In this document: piece after piece, positions 47,125 through 60,734 of the stretch | Layout of the letters: each line of letters opens with the position of its first letter | How positions within the stretch are numbered: the stretch's first letter is position 1 | The notes under the pieces: generated by a model | The model's database searches: none | The model's input: only the letters and a program-made list of their open reading frames with translations | What the model was told of the DNA's origin: nothing | Assembly: GCF_032062135.1 (NCBI RefSeq) | Contig: NC_092860.1 | Location: 129,758,769 to 129,822,768 of the forward strand | Length of the DNA stretch: 64,000 nt | Direction: 5' to 3' | Source: Pyxicephalus adspersus | Lineage: Eukaryota > Chordata > Amphibia > Anura > Pyxicephalidae | Translations under genes and position numbers: made by a program

Positions 47125-50100
47125 GTTTCATAAATATGCAAGGCACAAAAACCTAGTTCGACAACATACACAGATCATGACTCCAGCAAAAAAAAGGATA
47201 TTATTTATATATGAAAATATGCTTTTTTTTATTTACTCCTAACTACACCCACAATATATATCAATGTAATAACATAAAAAGAAAAGTGAAGTTCAATACT
47301 TATTGCAAGGCTGTACATATTCCATACAACTTTTACCCAAAATGTGGACATTTGTCACATTGGATTCTGATATGAAATGCGTGAATCTGCCTTTACTCAT
47401 GATGCATCGTTTTTTCAATTGAAGCTAATGTGAAAAATGTGCACATTTTTGGTAAATCTTTGATAAAAAAAAAAAACAATTATCCATCATTGTAACAACC
47501 TTTAATTAAAAGGGGAAAAGAGAGACACTAAAATCAAATTGCAAGGCATATAGCAAATAGTAGAAAACATTCCAGGGGAGCAAACAACATGCCCTACCCC
47601 CAATATTTTCTCAGACGCATAAGTTCGGTACAGATTTTCTGATCATAAAACAACAGACACTCAAAATGTGCATAACCAATGCAGGCTGCTATTTCTCAAG
47701 CCTTCTATTCTTGAGTAATTCTTTTAGAATGTGTTCTCTTTTCTTCCACTACAATTTTGATAAGTGATTTTGGGGGGCAGGAGGTGAGAAGCAAACTAAG
47801 ACAGGTAACCGAACCTAGCTCCAACTACTTTTTTAAAAAAGTGGCAAAAACTTTTTCATCTTTACTCCAGCGAGTACAAAAATTTCCCCAAGGAAATATA
47901 TCCCATTACATTTAGTCCATGTATATTTTAAAATATGTTATAGGAAATGTAATGTGATGCAATAGGAAGCTGGGTCACCCAGTACAGTGCAGTCTGTCAA
48001 TTCTTTGTGTAATTGCACTTACTATGTCCTTAGACTGACTTAAAACTGTGCAAGATGAGTTATTGCAACTCCAACATATATTGGGAACTGCAAGAAAGAT
48101 GTGATGCAAGTGCTTAAACGTCCAATACCAATGGGACACAACTTTGTGTTCCAGTTCTTGGAACGTCTCACTAAAAGAGGACTTATGAGTCAAGGAAAGA
48201 ATCTATCCCCCCTACGGTTAGGCAAGTATAATCCCCTGTTCAAATTTCCAGGCCTGTATAAAGAGAGTAAATCATTTAAGGGGTCAAATTTTGTCCAGAA
48301 TCTCATACAACGTTCGCTGGTTTCTTCTCCTGGTTCAAGAGGACAAAGTTATTGAGGGTACTAAGCAATTGTAATCATTGTGGCAAGGTGCTGTTTTCTG
48401 GACTTGCCTTTGCTGGACTTCCCTGTACTGTGTCATCTGTGGATCAGTGGGTTACTGACTATCTTTTCCACTATCTGATGTAGCATTTTTAGTTTGCTGG
48501 TTGCCTTGAAAATGTATCATTTTTATTTATTTAGTTAATACTCCATGTTGTGCTAGGCTCTGTATAGAATAAATCTATCTCTATGTTTGCTTGAAGTAGA
48601 CATGGAATTTTAGGGAATCCACTTTATCTCTCGAATATGTATTGATTGACTGCTTGAAGAGCCACCTGATAAGAGGCTTCCAGCTGTGCAGTCAATGTTC
48701 CCAGGTCATTTTTAAGGCAACATTTATATCAGGGCCCACAAATATGGAATTTGAAAGATGACCACGTGTTGCAATAAGAGAAGTAGTGGAAGTAGTAACG
48801 GCATTCATGACTTAGGAAATCCAAACTGGAAAATCTGACATGGTCATCTGCTGAGCTTGCACATGGGTCTAACGAGTCAATTGGGCTTCGAGTAAACCAA
48901 AAGACATGACAGGCCCATTGGGATCTACAGCAGTAGAGTCTTATGAAATCTCAGCCAGTAATTTGTAGTGAAGTGTCATTGTGCTCATGAGTGGAGGATA
49001 GGCCCTGACATACAGGGGCCGTGTTTTTGCAGCCTGTACTTGCCAAAGCCAGCACCAAAGAGGACCACCTAATCACTGGTTTGGGGTGCTAGTAGTAAGG
49101 AACACACACTCTTTCCTTCATCTGACCATGGCTGAAGATAAATGTCCAGATGCCTGGTGGGTTGGTTCAACAAGGAAGCAGAAGGAGCCCTTCAGAAATA
49201 TATTCTCACATCTCCATAACCAGGCCACTCCCCACGCAACCTCACATTTTGGAAATAAGTATTTGTATGCCAATGTGTTAGATTTTAAATGTATCTTATA
49301 CAGATTAAACTGCATACTGAAAACTGCTACTGAATTAAAATTCTGTCTCTCCAAGAACAAGAAGAATGTAAACCATTTTAGAACAGAGTTAAAATATAAA
49401 ACATTTAAGACACAGCTTTAAAAGAAAAAAACTTTCCAATCTTGTGTGCAGTGGTGGGATGGGCAGCCTAAAATTAAATAGGCAATATCTCAAACCTTGC
49501 TTCACTTTACAATACATAATCCTACCCTGTCCTATTTCTTAAAAAACTAGATCAGTTCCTGACAAATTTATTGATCCAAATGTAAACCACATTTCAAATA
49601 TCCTACACTAAAATTAATCCTCTGAGATTTTATAGAGCAATGACAATTAATTTTAAGGTACATTAGGTACAATAAATGAAAAAAAAAATAAAAAAGAAAA
49701 GGCTAAATGTATGATCAATGCTGAAAATACCTAACTTCATGTTTAATAAAGTATGTGCACCAGGGAGCCACAAAAGAATGTTTGATGCTGTAACAAAGCT
49801 ACATCAAAGACCATACACCCTTTATTTTCTTAAGGAATGCTATTATATAATGAGAATAAAAAATTGTCATTCCATTCACTGTACAAATGTATTTGGTTCA
49901 AGGAGTTGTGATGTTGGAGTAAACCGTGCATTGTATATCAATAAATAGATCGCACATTAAAACACAATTTCAGTGTGTTCTGGCTATTATCAGTGACTTT
50001 GCTTTATTGCTTGCTCTCCCCTTTTGTTTTCAACCATCTTGTTTTCTGCAGCAAGTTCCATTGTGTTAGTAGACAAGCACTGCAGGCAGGGTTGTTCATA

Positions 50101-50829
50101 GGTATCACAACAGCCCGTGTGAATTAAGACTTTGGTTTTGCCTTAAGCTGGTGCCAAGGGCCCTGCAAAACTTTGAACATTGCCAGCTTTTACAATTGAA
50201 TGTATGAAGGGTATTTTACATTTATTTGTTCCTGAAAATATTGAGGTTAGAGAGCAACATCAGCTGTAAAACAAACCCTTTAATTTATGATTTTAAACTG
50301 TTCTGCGTTACCAACTACCTGCTCAAACTTGCCTTCCTCTACCTCATGGTTTTTAACACTTATGGTACAATGCTCCATTCACTAATTATCCAAAATGAGA
50401 TACTAACTCTTAGTACTAGGTTTATTAATAAAATTCCTTTTTAGGCAGGCTAACACATATCAAAATGATGTTTGTGATAAAATACAGTCAATATCCAACA
50501 ATTTCACAAGGACCCCTGGCAATCAATGGTAATTTTTAGGTAACATAATTGAAAAGCTGCACACAGAGATTACTAGGTAGCCTACAAGCAACAGACAGGT
50601 CCTATACCTTGAATGCAGTTAAGCATAACTTTGTATTCTTCCGATTGGTAAAGAACCAATAAAGTAAAGCAAATGCAAAGGCTCAAGTAAAAAGAGATAA
50701 GTAATAATGAGAGGGGTTTTCATATTGTATTGATTTTCATATTGCGCTGCATTTTTTTTTTAGTACAATCCAGCAGCATTCTTCTAAAAAGTTAAAGTAC
50801 ATAGAACTCCCATAGTTTGAAATAGGCAA
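47125..50829. other. Unassigned DNA
   Basis: No gene supported. An 84-codon open frame at 48101-48355 and a 111-codon one at 49086-49421 have no recognisable motifs. Confidence 0.35.
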
Positions 50830-51310
50830 TCCAATTAAAATGGACTTATCATCACATTTTTAACCTAATATAAAAGGACAGCTATCCCTTTTACATAACA
50901 GAAACATTTTTTTGAGTAGTTTTATTGGGGGGGAGGTCCCCAAAACCCACAGCCTCCTGAGACACTTGCTCCTTGGGTACTTACCCTATATCAGGCATGC
51001 ATTATAAGGGCCTTTCCGGTAAAGTAAAATAAAAATGGCTCAATTTCAAGTATACTGAGAATACATGCATGAAATCAGCACTTTCTTTTTTACATATGGA
51101 GAAAGACATATCACCAGATCTCGTGCCTGTGCTGTGCAGTGGCGGTGCTGGACAGAACAGCAATCGGATACAAGAGAGAAGCCAAGACAGCGCCGGACTC
51201 AATGGGCTTGGTTTGAGGATGGACCAAGAACTATTCACAGGTAAATTGGTTCTCCCAATTACCACTGCCCATTGTAGCATTGTCCTGCTAAGTTAAAGTG
51301 AACCCTAAAT
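50830..51310 (+). repeat. Repeat family J, long copy (probable)
   Basis: Starts AAAATGGACTTATCATC, shares ATAAAAGG...GCTATCCC with 34540-34560, has a poly-pyrimidine and G8 stretch near 50927, and ends near GTTAAAGTGAACCCTAAAT. The 75-codon plus-strand frame from 51069 followed by AGGTAAAT looks like an exon, but I consider it part of this repeat. Confidence 0.45.
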
Positions 51311-54300
51311 ATCACTTCTTATTTTTTTATTCACAACCATGACAATTAGGGAAATATTATAATTAACTTTTATCCTTTGTTTCATCTGATCCTCTGGGGG
51401 ATTTTTTTTTTCATCCTAGCAACAAAATACCTTTTCAATATCTAGCAAATTTAAAAGTGGTTACGTTGTGTAATATCAAACTCCTGTTATTTGCAACAAA
51501 AGTTTTCAAGTACTTTTTTTTTGTAAGTTGGGGACTGATATGGTGTAAAAACATTTGAGGAGAAAACAAAGGAGAAATGTTTATTGAAGAAGAAACATCA
51601 TAACATACTAAACAAAAGGATAGGATAATGATGTAAAATCTGACAACTTTGCACAAAATCAACTTAAAAAAAACAAAACTACCTCCAAATGTAAAATTAA
51701 AAGAAAACACACAATATACAATTAATTAGCAGAAACACTGCCTTTTTTTTCAAAGCAAATTGTACCGGCTTTTTTTTTTCCATAAGATTGTGATATCACT
51801 AAAAAGAAGACCAAACAAGAGCAATGTCAGCATATGTAGTTTTTAATTAGAAGCACTAAACAGTCTAAGTATGTGTTTTGCAAGATAATTGGTAATAATT
51901 ACAGCAAGAATGCTTGCCTAATAGTTGACAGCCAAATCACCTGACCACTTTATCTCTATTTTGATTCTTATCTGTATGTGAGCCCTTGTGTATAGCTCAC
52001 AATCTATATTTTCCCTGCATGTCGTCTTGTTGCTTGGTTATCTCTATTTTTTTATTCATGCAGTCACTCTGACATATAGGATCCCTGCTGAATAGGAGGT
52101 TGTATGTGAAATAAGTGTTTGGCATTCAATGTTAGTTCATATTTCAGTGAATTTGGTTAATCAGTAATAAATTTAGCAAAACTGAAAAATGGAGTAATCA
52201 CTCAATGTCATAATGGTAAGTTTTAGGACCCTAGTTTATTACAAAACAGAATTTAGTTTCAAAACTAGGAACTGTTCAACATTTTTCAATAACAGCTATA
52301 ACATGTTCTATATTTATCTGTATTGGACAACAGATATTCCATTGTTTTGTCCTTTTTATGTGTATTTAGGTAAAATGAACCTTATACTAAGAACAAGGTA
52401 GAGATTTGCTGTTCAATTCAGTGCTAAACTGCACTCAGAAAATTATTGTTGAATATAAACTACTAGAAGCAGGAAAACCCCTAAACAAGTCTAACAGCAC
52501 TTTATACAGCACATATTACTTGATCAGAATTGAGAAAAAAATCCCATTAAATCAGATTATCAGGGATCTGTATTTTCTGCTTCACTGATGTGATTTTTAT
52601 ATATAATTAAGCATTCTGTGCATTATGATAGAGCCCTAATGATTAGTGGAGTTTTCTTGGCCTTTGAAACAAATTTGCTGTAGGTGTTGCTGTTAATAAA
52701 ATTGTGGACCCTTTACAGACTGGTTGGGTTCTTCTTTCCATGTCTGTTTGGTAGAGCCTGGGTCCCTACGTTAAGGTACCTTTCATGTGTCCTACCTCAC
52801 CAGAGCCCTTGAATTGTGCCTTCAAATGTGTTACTAGTTTTGTTAGCATAAAATGGTGATGTAGGATTCTGAGGGAGGAAAGTCCTGGTATCGTGGAAAC
52901 TTTGACATGTCCAGAAGAATCACTATAGTACATAAAGACCTCTAAAGAGTTTAAAACATTGAAGGTCAAAGCACGGAAAATGATTTTAACTGCTTACTTG
53001 CTACTTGTTTCTTTCTATTAACTTGCAATGTTCATCAATAAAGCTACAGCTGCTTTCACGCCTTATGCCTCCTCCCCATGTGAAGGTGTTCTAATTACTG
53101 TCTATGTTGGCTCAGCTTCTGCACCCTTTTTCTGCCTACATAAGCTTTTTTTAGTAGCAGCCAAGAAGTAAAATGGGAATACAATAGAATTTGACTTGAA
53201 GAACAACTCTAAGTCTTCTGAGGTTGTTGAGTTCTCATCCAATCTCGGGGCTAGGTCATAAAGTACTCCTAAAGCGACAAGGCTAAAGTGTCCTCTTCAT
53301 CCACTGAGCTGAGAATTACTTCAGTAGCACATGTTGCAGGTCCTGCATTTATGCAACTCTACCTGGCTGAAGTGCCCAAGACACATGCCTCTTCTGCCCA
53401 CATGTTTGCCCAGTATTGCTTAAATTTAACCTGTTTAATGTACATATACTGGTATAGAAAGTTTGTAACAAAAATGATTGGTCCAGTGACAGGGTCTCTT
53501 TAGGAACTGCTGCTGAATAAAGTCAGATAACGTTAGACACTTTAGCCAAATAACAAAGACACTTTTGTAGAGTGACACTTGATCTGAATAGCTGTGTTGT
53601 TAGTTCTCATTCTCAGCAAAGTTAAACTATGTCCTTTTATCCAGCTAAAGTGTCTATAATACAAAGGAACCATATTATGATCATGTTCTCTTTTGATATG
53701 AAATTGGCTACATATAGACTGATTGTGATGCATCAGTGTTTCTGAAAACGAGCTTTCAAAGATTTTGTGCCTTTCAGCTGACAATAACTTATGTGATGAA
53801 GTTAATTAGAAGAAAACACTCACATCTGACACTCCTTTTGAATAAACACAGCTTGCAGGCATTGCATTCTGGTGTATTTTTTACCATAAGGTGATATGTT
53901 CACATAATTTACAGCCATTTCATTTCGTTGGTAATTAAAGAAAGAAAATAGGCAGATTGATCTTTTGCAAGTTAAGAATGCAAATTAAATTGTTATTAAG
54001 TTCATAAAGTGGACATCTTACTACCTAATAAGTCTCCATAAATAAATTCCACATATGTCACAATATATAATAACAAAAGGGACATTGTCCATGGCTCTGG
54101 CCGGTGCGTCCTCCCAGTGGGTCTGTCTCCTGACCATGGACCGCTGGCCTAAGCTTTAGATGTCATTAGTGTGGGGCAAGAAACAAGAAGAGTGTATATT
54201 TGCAGCAAGTCGCAAGGTGAGAGGCATCAACTGCATAGGTACCTAGATTTACATGAATGAGCCATTTCCGAGCCAGCATTCTCATCCAGAAAGTAGATCC

Positions 54301-54830
54301 TGACCTTTGATGGTGCCTAAAAAATGATGGTGCCCTTCCTTCCAGAAAAAAAACAAATGAGAACTTGCCAGGGAGAGTACTGTAAGGTGCATTGCAATGT
54401 ACACATTCAGGACTTGTAAGAAAAGATGACAGTAGCTTTAATGGTGGGGCAACAGATAGATATGTGGGAAAATTAGATTAATAGAAGCATTCTCTGGCTT
54501 AAACCAAACCTTATGTATAAAAAAGTACCTAAATTGCTGCTGAAACTACTAGCAGGACACTCAAGGTGAGGTTTAAAATAGTCCATGCCATTCTTTCCCC
54601 CACCTTAAAATGTCTTCTTGAGTGCCCTGAGTGTCCGTAATTCTGTGATTTTCTAATTTTGAAAACATTGACACACTGCAATATCACATATTTGTAGCTT
54701 CCTCCCTATGGCCTTCGCCTTCTAATGGCTGGTAAGATCACCCATCAAAGGGATGATCCAATAAAAGTACTTGCCTTGGTTTTCAGGGTTAAAGGGCTGC
54801 TTGAGAAGATAACAGAAACCACTGCTAGAT
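51311..54830. other. Unassigned DNA
   Basis: No gene supported. Around 54090-54140 a GC-richer patch with CCATGGCTCTGGCC and GACCATGGACCG is unexplained. Confidence 0.35.
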
Positions 54831-54965
54831 GCATTCACTATTATGGCGTGGAATCTGAAATCTGAAACATTCAAACATTCCCTGCAGGAATCAATTACTG
54901 CTATTAAAACACATGGACCTGGAAAAGTCTCATTTCTGTTCTGTTTTATAATTAGAGGCCATATA
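54831..54965. repeat. Degraded relative of the 24334 foldback element
   Basis: CATTCACTATTATGG, GAAACATTC, CCTGCAGGAATCAATTACTG and ACACATGGACCTGGAAAA echo the phrases and order of 24334-24440, with poor arm pairing. Confidence 0.45.
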
Positions 54966-55642
54966 GTTGTTTTAATGTGAAATTGTTCCTCTTTAAAATT
55001 CTTAAAACAGACTTTAAAGTTGGTTTCATTAGGTTTCTAACATTTTAGAAATACTTGTTGGCTGTTCACATTGGAGGGCTGCCAGCCTGCCAACATTTTC
55101 ATAGAAAAATAGGTAGGTCAGCGCTGTGAACTTTATTTTAACTTTAATTATTTTCATCAGAAATTAATATGGGCTTATTTTAAATTGTTTTTAACTATTT
55201 GTTCTGAACATGTAAATATTTTAGTGTACATGATCATGGCACTGATTCATTTTAAACTCATCTGCATTTGTGTCTGATCTGAATGCTTTGATGTATCATA
55301 TAGAGTGCTAACTCATAAATACAAAAACATGCTTAGTCCTATTTGATATCAAAAACTTGATTTATTTATGTCTTGACTTTTACAGCAAATATTTCTGACA
55401 GCTAGCTTTGATTGTTTTACTGTTTAAGTTCCACAATCACTTGAACAGGTGCACAGATCCCCCAACGTATAAACTGATTATTTCCAGTTGCTAAATGATT
55501 CCTTTATTGTGTACATAGTCAAAGATGCTGAAATAACATTTAAATGGAATATATAGGAGGGTGAACAGATGAATATGTGAAACATTCTGATACTGGAATG
55601 GGAATCGGATTTTTATGGACCTAACTTCTTCCAGGATGCTTT
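54966..55642. other. Unassigned DNA
   Basis: No gene or recognised repeat. Confidence 0.35.
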
Positions 55643-55805
55643 GGGCCTAATTTATTAAAGCTCCCCCATGCTGCTGAAGATAGACTATCATGGGAGAACC
55701 TGGGTGGTCCAGCAAACCTGGATTTCTTAAAAGTTTATTGTTATTAGCTGGCAAATGTTTTCAATGCTGGACCAGGCCCATTGCAGGTTTAACATGGTGG
55801 GCCAG
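55643..55805. repeat. Palindromic MITE family B, degraded copy
   Basis: GGGCCTAATTTATTAAAGCT, GGTCCAGCAAACCTGGATTT and TTCAATGCTGGACCAGGCCC follow the family B order. The right arm is lost. Confidence 0.7.
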
Positions 55806-57229
55806 AAAACTAGTAATGGCAGCCTATGTGTTTAATTCAGTACAGGTATTCTTGCACCTTGCAAATTTAAGTTTTTATGAAAGGCTACCACCCCTGGCAC
55901 CCTATGAATGTTACATAATAAATAGTGTCAAAGCTCAGTGCCTGGCCGCACAGACACAATGACCACTGCAAGGATGGCGTGATCACCCTACATTAAAAAG
56001 TGTAAGGTCTTTGTTAGGGTGCTTGCAGACCATAGGAGCAGCAGGCGAACAATGTGAGTAATAGCTAGAAGAACGTTGTTACATTGCTGTCACTGGACAA
56101 AGTGGCATTTCTCTTTAAAGATCAGGCACGTATACTAAAAACAAAGTATTTTAACATTAGCTTCAAGACAAATCTCAGGTAATTATACTATACCAAATTA
56201 AAATGATTGCATGGCTTTTGAAGTAATACATAAGTGCATTAGAGTTTTTTTGGCTTTGTTCCAATTAAAATGTTAAAAATGTTATTTTGCAATGAAAAAT
56301 GTACATTTATCATTAAATACATCATGTAGGTAATAATAAGCGGATAAAAAGCAGACAGCCTGCGTCATTTCAATAACCAAGATAATAACTATTTATGGAC
56401 ATTTTCAACACAGGAAACTTGATTTTAGCTGGAGGGCAGCGCGTTAAACAGATGGTCAGTCACTGAGATTGGTAAGAAAGAGTGTGTACCATCAGTTCCA
56501 CACAGAGTTATTTTCGTCACTGGAGTCTGCAGATGAAATATATATTTCCTGCAGAAGCAGGATATCAGTCTATAAATTAAAGGCATACAGAAATCTGCTG
56601 AATAAGATGAAATATTGTTAAGGTTTGATGCAACTGGTTTGCTAGAATCAGCAAGGGGGTCTACCCCTGGGAGATATTAGAGCAATATGCAGCAAAGGCT
56701 TGTTTTCCCTATCCTGTTTAAATATATAAAGTGTTAGCATACAATCTCTTTGTAGTCTACCATTTATCACAGGTTCAGCAAATCTATCCAAACCGTAATA
56801 TTGTTATATTTTTCCTTTGATTTCTCTGCATAATGCTAGGGACGAAAGAAACAGGACAATTAAAATCAATCTTTTATTCTTTTACAAAATGTTATTGCGA
56901 AAAAAAAAAATACAGAACAATTTTGCCAGATTGCAAGATGCTCTCCTAGCAACCTGCAGACCTGAGAAAAAAAAAGAGATAATCTGAAATTACATCCAGT
57001 CAGCCATCATGTGCTTTTAGAATGCTTCTCAACTGTGTGTGGGTGTTTCATTGTGATAATATAGTGTGTGTAGATATATCAGACTTAAGGAAGGGCAAAA
57101 CTTTATTTAATGTTACCTAACAAGCTGTGTTATACCTAAAACAACAAGCGATATTTGGAAAGATTAGATTCCTAGGAAACTGAATTTTAAAAACTGCATC
57201 CTTCTTTGTCATTGATGAATACATTTTGG
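55806..57229. other. Unassigned DNA
   Basis: No gene or recognised repeat. Confidence 0.35.
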
Positions 57230-57390
57230 TTCCTTTACTAAAGGAGTTGAGAATATGTATTTAATAAATTGCAGCTGTCATTGTGTTCAATTTGCATACC
57301 AAATCAAGTGCTTCTTTTCATGTGATTGATTAACTGAAGTGAATCTTTAGTTTATGGAGTAAAGATTCTCAACTCCTTTCTGCACTTCCA
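57230..57390. repeat. Small foldback element with AAAGGAGTTGAGAAT arms
   Basis: AAAGGAGTTGAGAAT at 57240-57254 pairs perfectly with ATTCTCAACTCCTTT at 57365-57379. Interior is AT-rich and non-coding. MITE-like. Confidence 0.72.
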
Positions 57391-57404
57391 ATCTGCATGT
57401 TGTT

Positions 57405-57640
57405 TCCTTAAAGTGGAACCAAACCCCGGATGTAAAAATGTGTAAGTAACGTTCTGTTCTGCAGATCAGAGTGATGAAAAACCAACAGGAGGTGTGCCTA
57501 ATATAGTCTGGGCTCATATGGAGTGTGCTGAATAACTCTGGGTATCATTCAATTCTCAAAAGAAGAGCCATCTAGTGTTAGTGATGCACATGGATGGATT
57601 AAAGGTAAGAATTTCCCCAAAAGCTGCTTTTTTATTTTAT
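57405..57640 (+). repeat. Probable repeat related to family J
   Basis: Begins CCTTAAAGTGGAACCAAACC, similar in style to TTTAAAGTGGACCTAACA at 34523. Contains AAAGGTAAGAAT, which should not be read as a host splice donor without other evidence. Confidence 0.35.
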
Positions 57641-57776
57641 ATTTACTAGACTTTTACATTTTTCACTAGAGTTGTGCTATACATTGGTCATTTCCATAAG
57701 GGTTTAGTGGGCCAAATGGACATTAGGAGTATATGGGAATGTATCAGCTTGCTCTGAATAGGGTGAATTCACTAAT

Positions 57777-57796
57777 AATATTATTATAATTTTTAT

Positions 57797-57827
<31 letters not shown>

Positions 57828-57880
57828 AAACAGGATTTATATAGCGTCAACATATTACGCAGCGCTGTACATTAAATATG
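57777..57880 (+). repeat. Family C copy 3 with (TTA)n tract
   Basis: A TTATTATTATTATTA tract (to 57832) leads directly into GGATTTATATAGCGTCAACA, TATTACGCAGCGCTGTAC, ATTAAATATG, then homology stops. Shows that the trinucleotide tract belongs to the end of the repeat. Confidence 0.85.
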
Positions 57881-58920
57881 AAACATCTCCAAAGTAATTC
57901 CAAAGTTTCCAAAGTAGTTAACCTGTGTGATTTTGGCTTAAGTACAATTGGCCACATTATCCTGGACTGATAAAATGAACAAGATGCTGTGCAGCATGAC
58001 TTTTAAATACAAGTCCACCCATAAATTAGCATAGAAGACAAGTAAAGAAATTTGGTTTTAGGTTCATGAAAACAAATTCCATTGGTGTTGCTGTTTAATA
58101 ATACATTGTCATCCGTGTTCAGTCCACAGTTGCTGCTTTATTGAATGTTCTGCTGGTCTTAGGGATAAAAGGATTAATATATTTTTCTTTACTGGAAGAC
58201 AGAATAAATCCCTGTGTGAATAACAAAGATGGGTGAAGCGAATGATGCATGGATGCTTAAGTATTCTCACAAACATTTTATTTACCACTAGATTTTGTGT
58301 GGTCGGAAATCTTGGCAGAAAACACAAAGCGCAAGCCAGTTACAAAATAGTCCTTTTCTTTCTTTATTGGAACAGTTTGCAAAAATCTGAAGAGACTTAA
58401 GCAATGAGAAGCTGAAGGAAACCAGCTGAATCTGCAGTGTCCTGCGGAAACAGAATGTTTATTTTCTTTCTTAATGTATTCCTTATCTGGCTGACAATTT
58501 CTGCTCTCTTCTTCCACTTGTCCGTTCTCCTGTCCCGATCATGCCTTTTCTCACATTTGTGCTGCCCTAATTATTTTTGTGGTGCCCTCCTTCTCCAACT
58601 ATACTGCTTTATTATACCTTCTTAAATGTATTCTAGTTTTATTTGCATACCCTGCATACCAAAACATTTAGTCTTTTTTAATGTTGTCAATTTAGTTGTA
58701 TTACTCTTTAGATTCACTGGCAGACTGCATAGGATCCCTGCACACTAACTATGTGGTTGCCCTTTTAGCTCCTATTTTTAGAGGGCTTTAAAAAGGCTTT
58801 TGTACCAGTATGAAAACTCTGATCAGGTTGCTAAAGATCTCTTTTTTTCTTTTCCTACTGACTAATTATCTAATTTTGTAAAGTTCTGTCTTGTGCGGCC
58901 ATCTAGTTTTTATTAAACTG
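57881..58920. other. Unassigned DNA
   Basis: No gene supported. Confidence 0.35.
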
Positions 58921-59065
58921 TAATATTACTGTTAAACTGTATTTATATATTATTATACATATTACGCAGCACTGCGCTTAAAATGGGGATTGGAAATGAC
59001 AAACATATACAAACAATGACAAAGGAGGAGAAGAGGACCCTGCTCAGAAGAGTTTACAATCTGAG
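58921..59065 (+). repeat. Interspersed repeat family C, copy 4
   Basis: CATATTACGCAGCACTGCGC, GGGGATTGGAAATGACAAAC, GGACCCTGCTCAGAAGAG and TTTACAATCTGAG; full right end retained. Confidence 0.87.
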
Positions 59066-59961
59066 TTGGGGGGAAAGTAGTACACAATAGGAGGAGAGAT
59101 TCAGAATGGTGGGTAAGTAGTGAAGTTTAAAGAAATAGATGAAGACTGGTGAATGTGTTTGAAAATATGTGTTTTAAGGGCTCTTTTAAAGCTGAATAGG
59201 ATAAAGAAGAGAGCTTCAACACTAGAGGGCATCTTCAGGGGTGCTCGCCAGAGGTGAAATGCGTTGGGCGAGTTTTAACCTCATCTTTATTTTAAAAGAA
59301 GATTATCTAGTTGTCCCTCCTGGATTTGTACCAGAGCTTGCTGCATCTTGGGAAGAGGGTAGGCTTGTCATGCCGTAGGCACAGGCTAGGAAGATAGTAC
59401 ATTGGGAGCAGAGCTAACAGGCTGTGTCACCTTCTCATCACAGGACCATTCCATGCTGATGTTTTCCTGGTTGATTGATAGCCTATAATCAAGCGAGACT
59501 GGCTATGATACTTGTACGGTCCAGTTATTCTTCTGGTCACTCATTTTTACTGATAAAAGTTGATTTTCCTGGCCACTCATATAGTGCCGAAGTGCAAATT
59601 CTCATATTGGATCCATCAATACATGTGATCATTCATTAGAGGCAACACAATACATTAAGTGTGCAACAATACTTAAATGTAATATATTTATCCCCAATAC
59701 AAAAAATTTGCAGGAGATACAGGTGAAGATAGCAGGTATCAGTTATGTATCCTAGTTATTTATGTATTCATGGTTCTTTTTTGCTATTGAAGGAACTTGA
59801 TGGACGTGTATTTTTTAAATTATTTTTTAATGTTCTCAAAAAGCATTGGGGAGGCATGGTGACATAAGTCCGGGTAGCATTAGGACCCAAGACCAACGTG
59901 AATATTTATATATTTTTGTGAAGTGTTATTCAGTAAATTTTTTTATTTTTTATTTTTACAG
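59066..59961. other. Unassigned DNA, partly repeat-like
   Basis: 59190-59480 carries AACACTAGAGGGCATCTTC and GAGGTGAAATGCGTTGGGCG, wording I associate with frog interspersed repeats. No second copy here. Confidence 0.35.
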
Positions 59962-60065
59962 CTAATTACTTGTGGGTACCAGAGTACTGGCAGAAAGATG
60001 GACTTTCTATTTGCATGACAGACCAGTTTTAACAAGCCTTTTTAAGCAGTTGCCACCTCTTTAAT
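59962..60065 (+). other. Candidate exon (weak)
   Basis: A T-rich tract ending TTTTTACAG (AG at 59960-59961) precedes 104 bases that end at GTAAGT (from 60066), a consensus donor. In one frame it reads NYLWVPEYWQKDGLSICMTD and QF before TAA; the other two frames close early. So it would be a non-coding or terminal-coding exon. No promoter, partner exon or homology is visible. Confidence 0.25.
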
Positions 60066-60734
60066 GTAAGTCAATTTCCAAGAAGAAGATAGCAGCATTC
60101 GTGTTTCAATTTCTAACACATCAGCTAAGTGGTTGCATTTATATTATTACAAATACAATTAGTTTAACTAGTGTATAATTTTGTTTCAGAAAGACGATAA
60201 AAATTAGGATTGAGGTCATAAGCACTTCTTCATTTTTTTATTAATAACTGCATTTTAAACATCTAGAATTTGTGAAGGTATTTACATAATTATTTGTTAC
60301 CTTTTAAATTCAGAGACAAAAACGATGTAAACCACAAAAGAAAGGAAGGATGCCACTCTGGTCTGTTTGAAACTAGCAAACAAAGGGAGGGGTGCACATG
60401 GGCAGAGCAATAAGCAAAACAATACAAACGTGTCTGGCTTACTTTAAAACGGGACTAAACTTGTAATACCCACCTGTCCCATAGGGAGCCACCATTTTCT
60501 TCTTTCTTTTCATCCTAGGCTAGGATGACATACTTCCCATGCAGGTGTGTGAGAGTTCATTCATTCCTGGCAAGGAAAGTTGGGATTGACTGGAACCTTG
60601 GCAAACAGAGCTGAAGCTGCGCTTGCACAACTCGGCTTTTTGAAAGATAACAGGAGCAATCGGTAGAAGGGCTTGTTGCAGAAGGACATCCCCTGTCTCT
60701 TTCTGTAATAATGACCTGCCTGATCATGGATACT
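60066..60734. other. Unassigned DNA left of the Tc1 remnant
   Basis: The adjoining 60560-60734 stays open in the transposase frame but does not read like transposase. The true left end of the transposon is missing. Confidence 0.4.

Noticed and set aside
46947..47242. Frames rich in YLSI repeats
   Set aside because: Translation of the (CTAT)n microsatellite.
51069..51296. 75-codon frame followed by a GTAAAT donor-like site
   Set aside because: Looks exon-like, but surrounding phrases fit an interspersed repeat with a relative at 34520.
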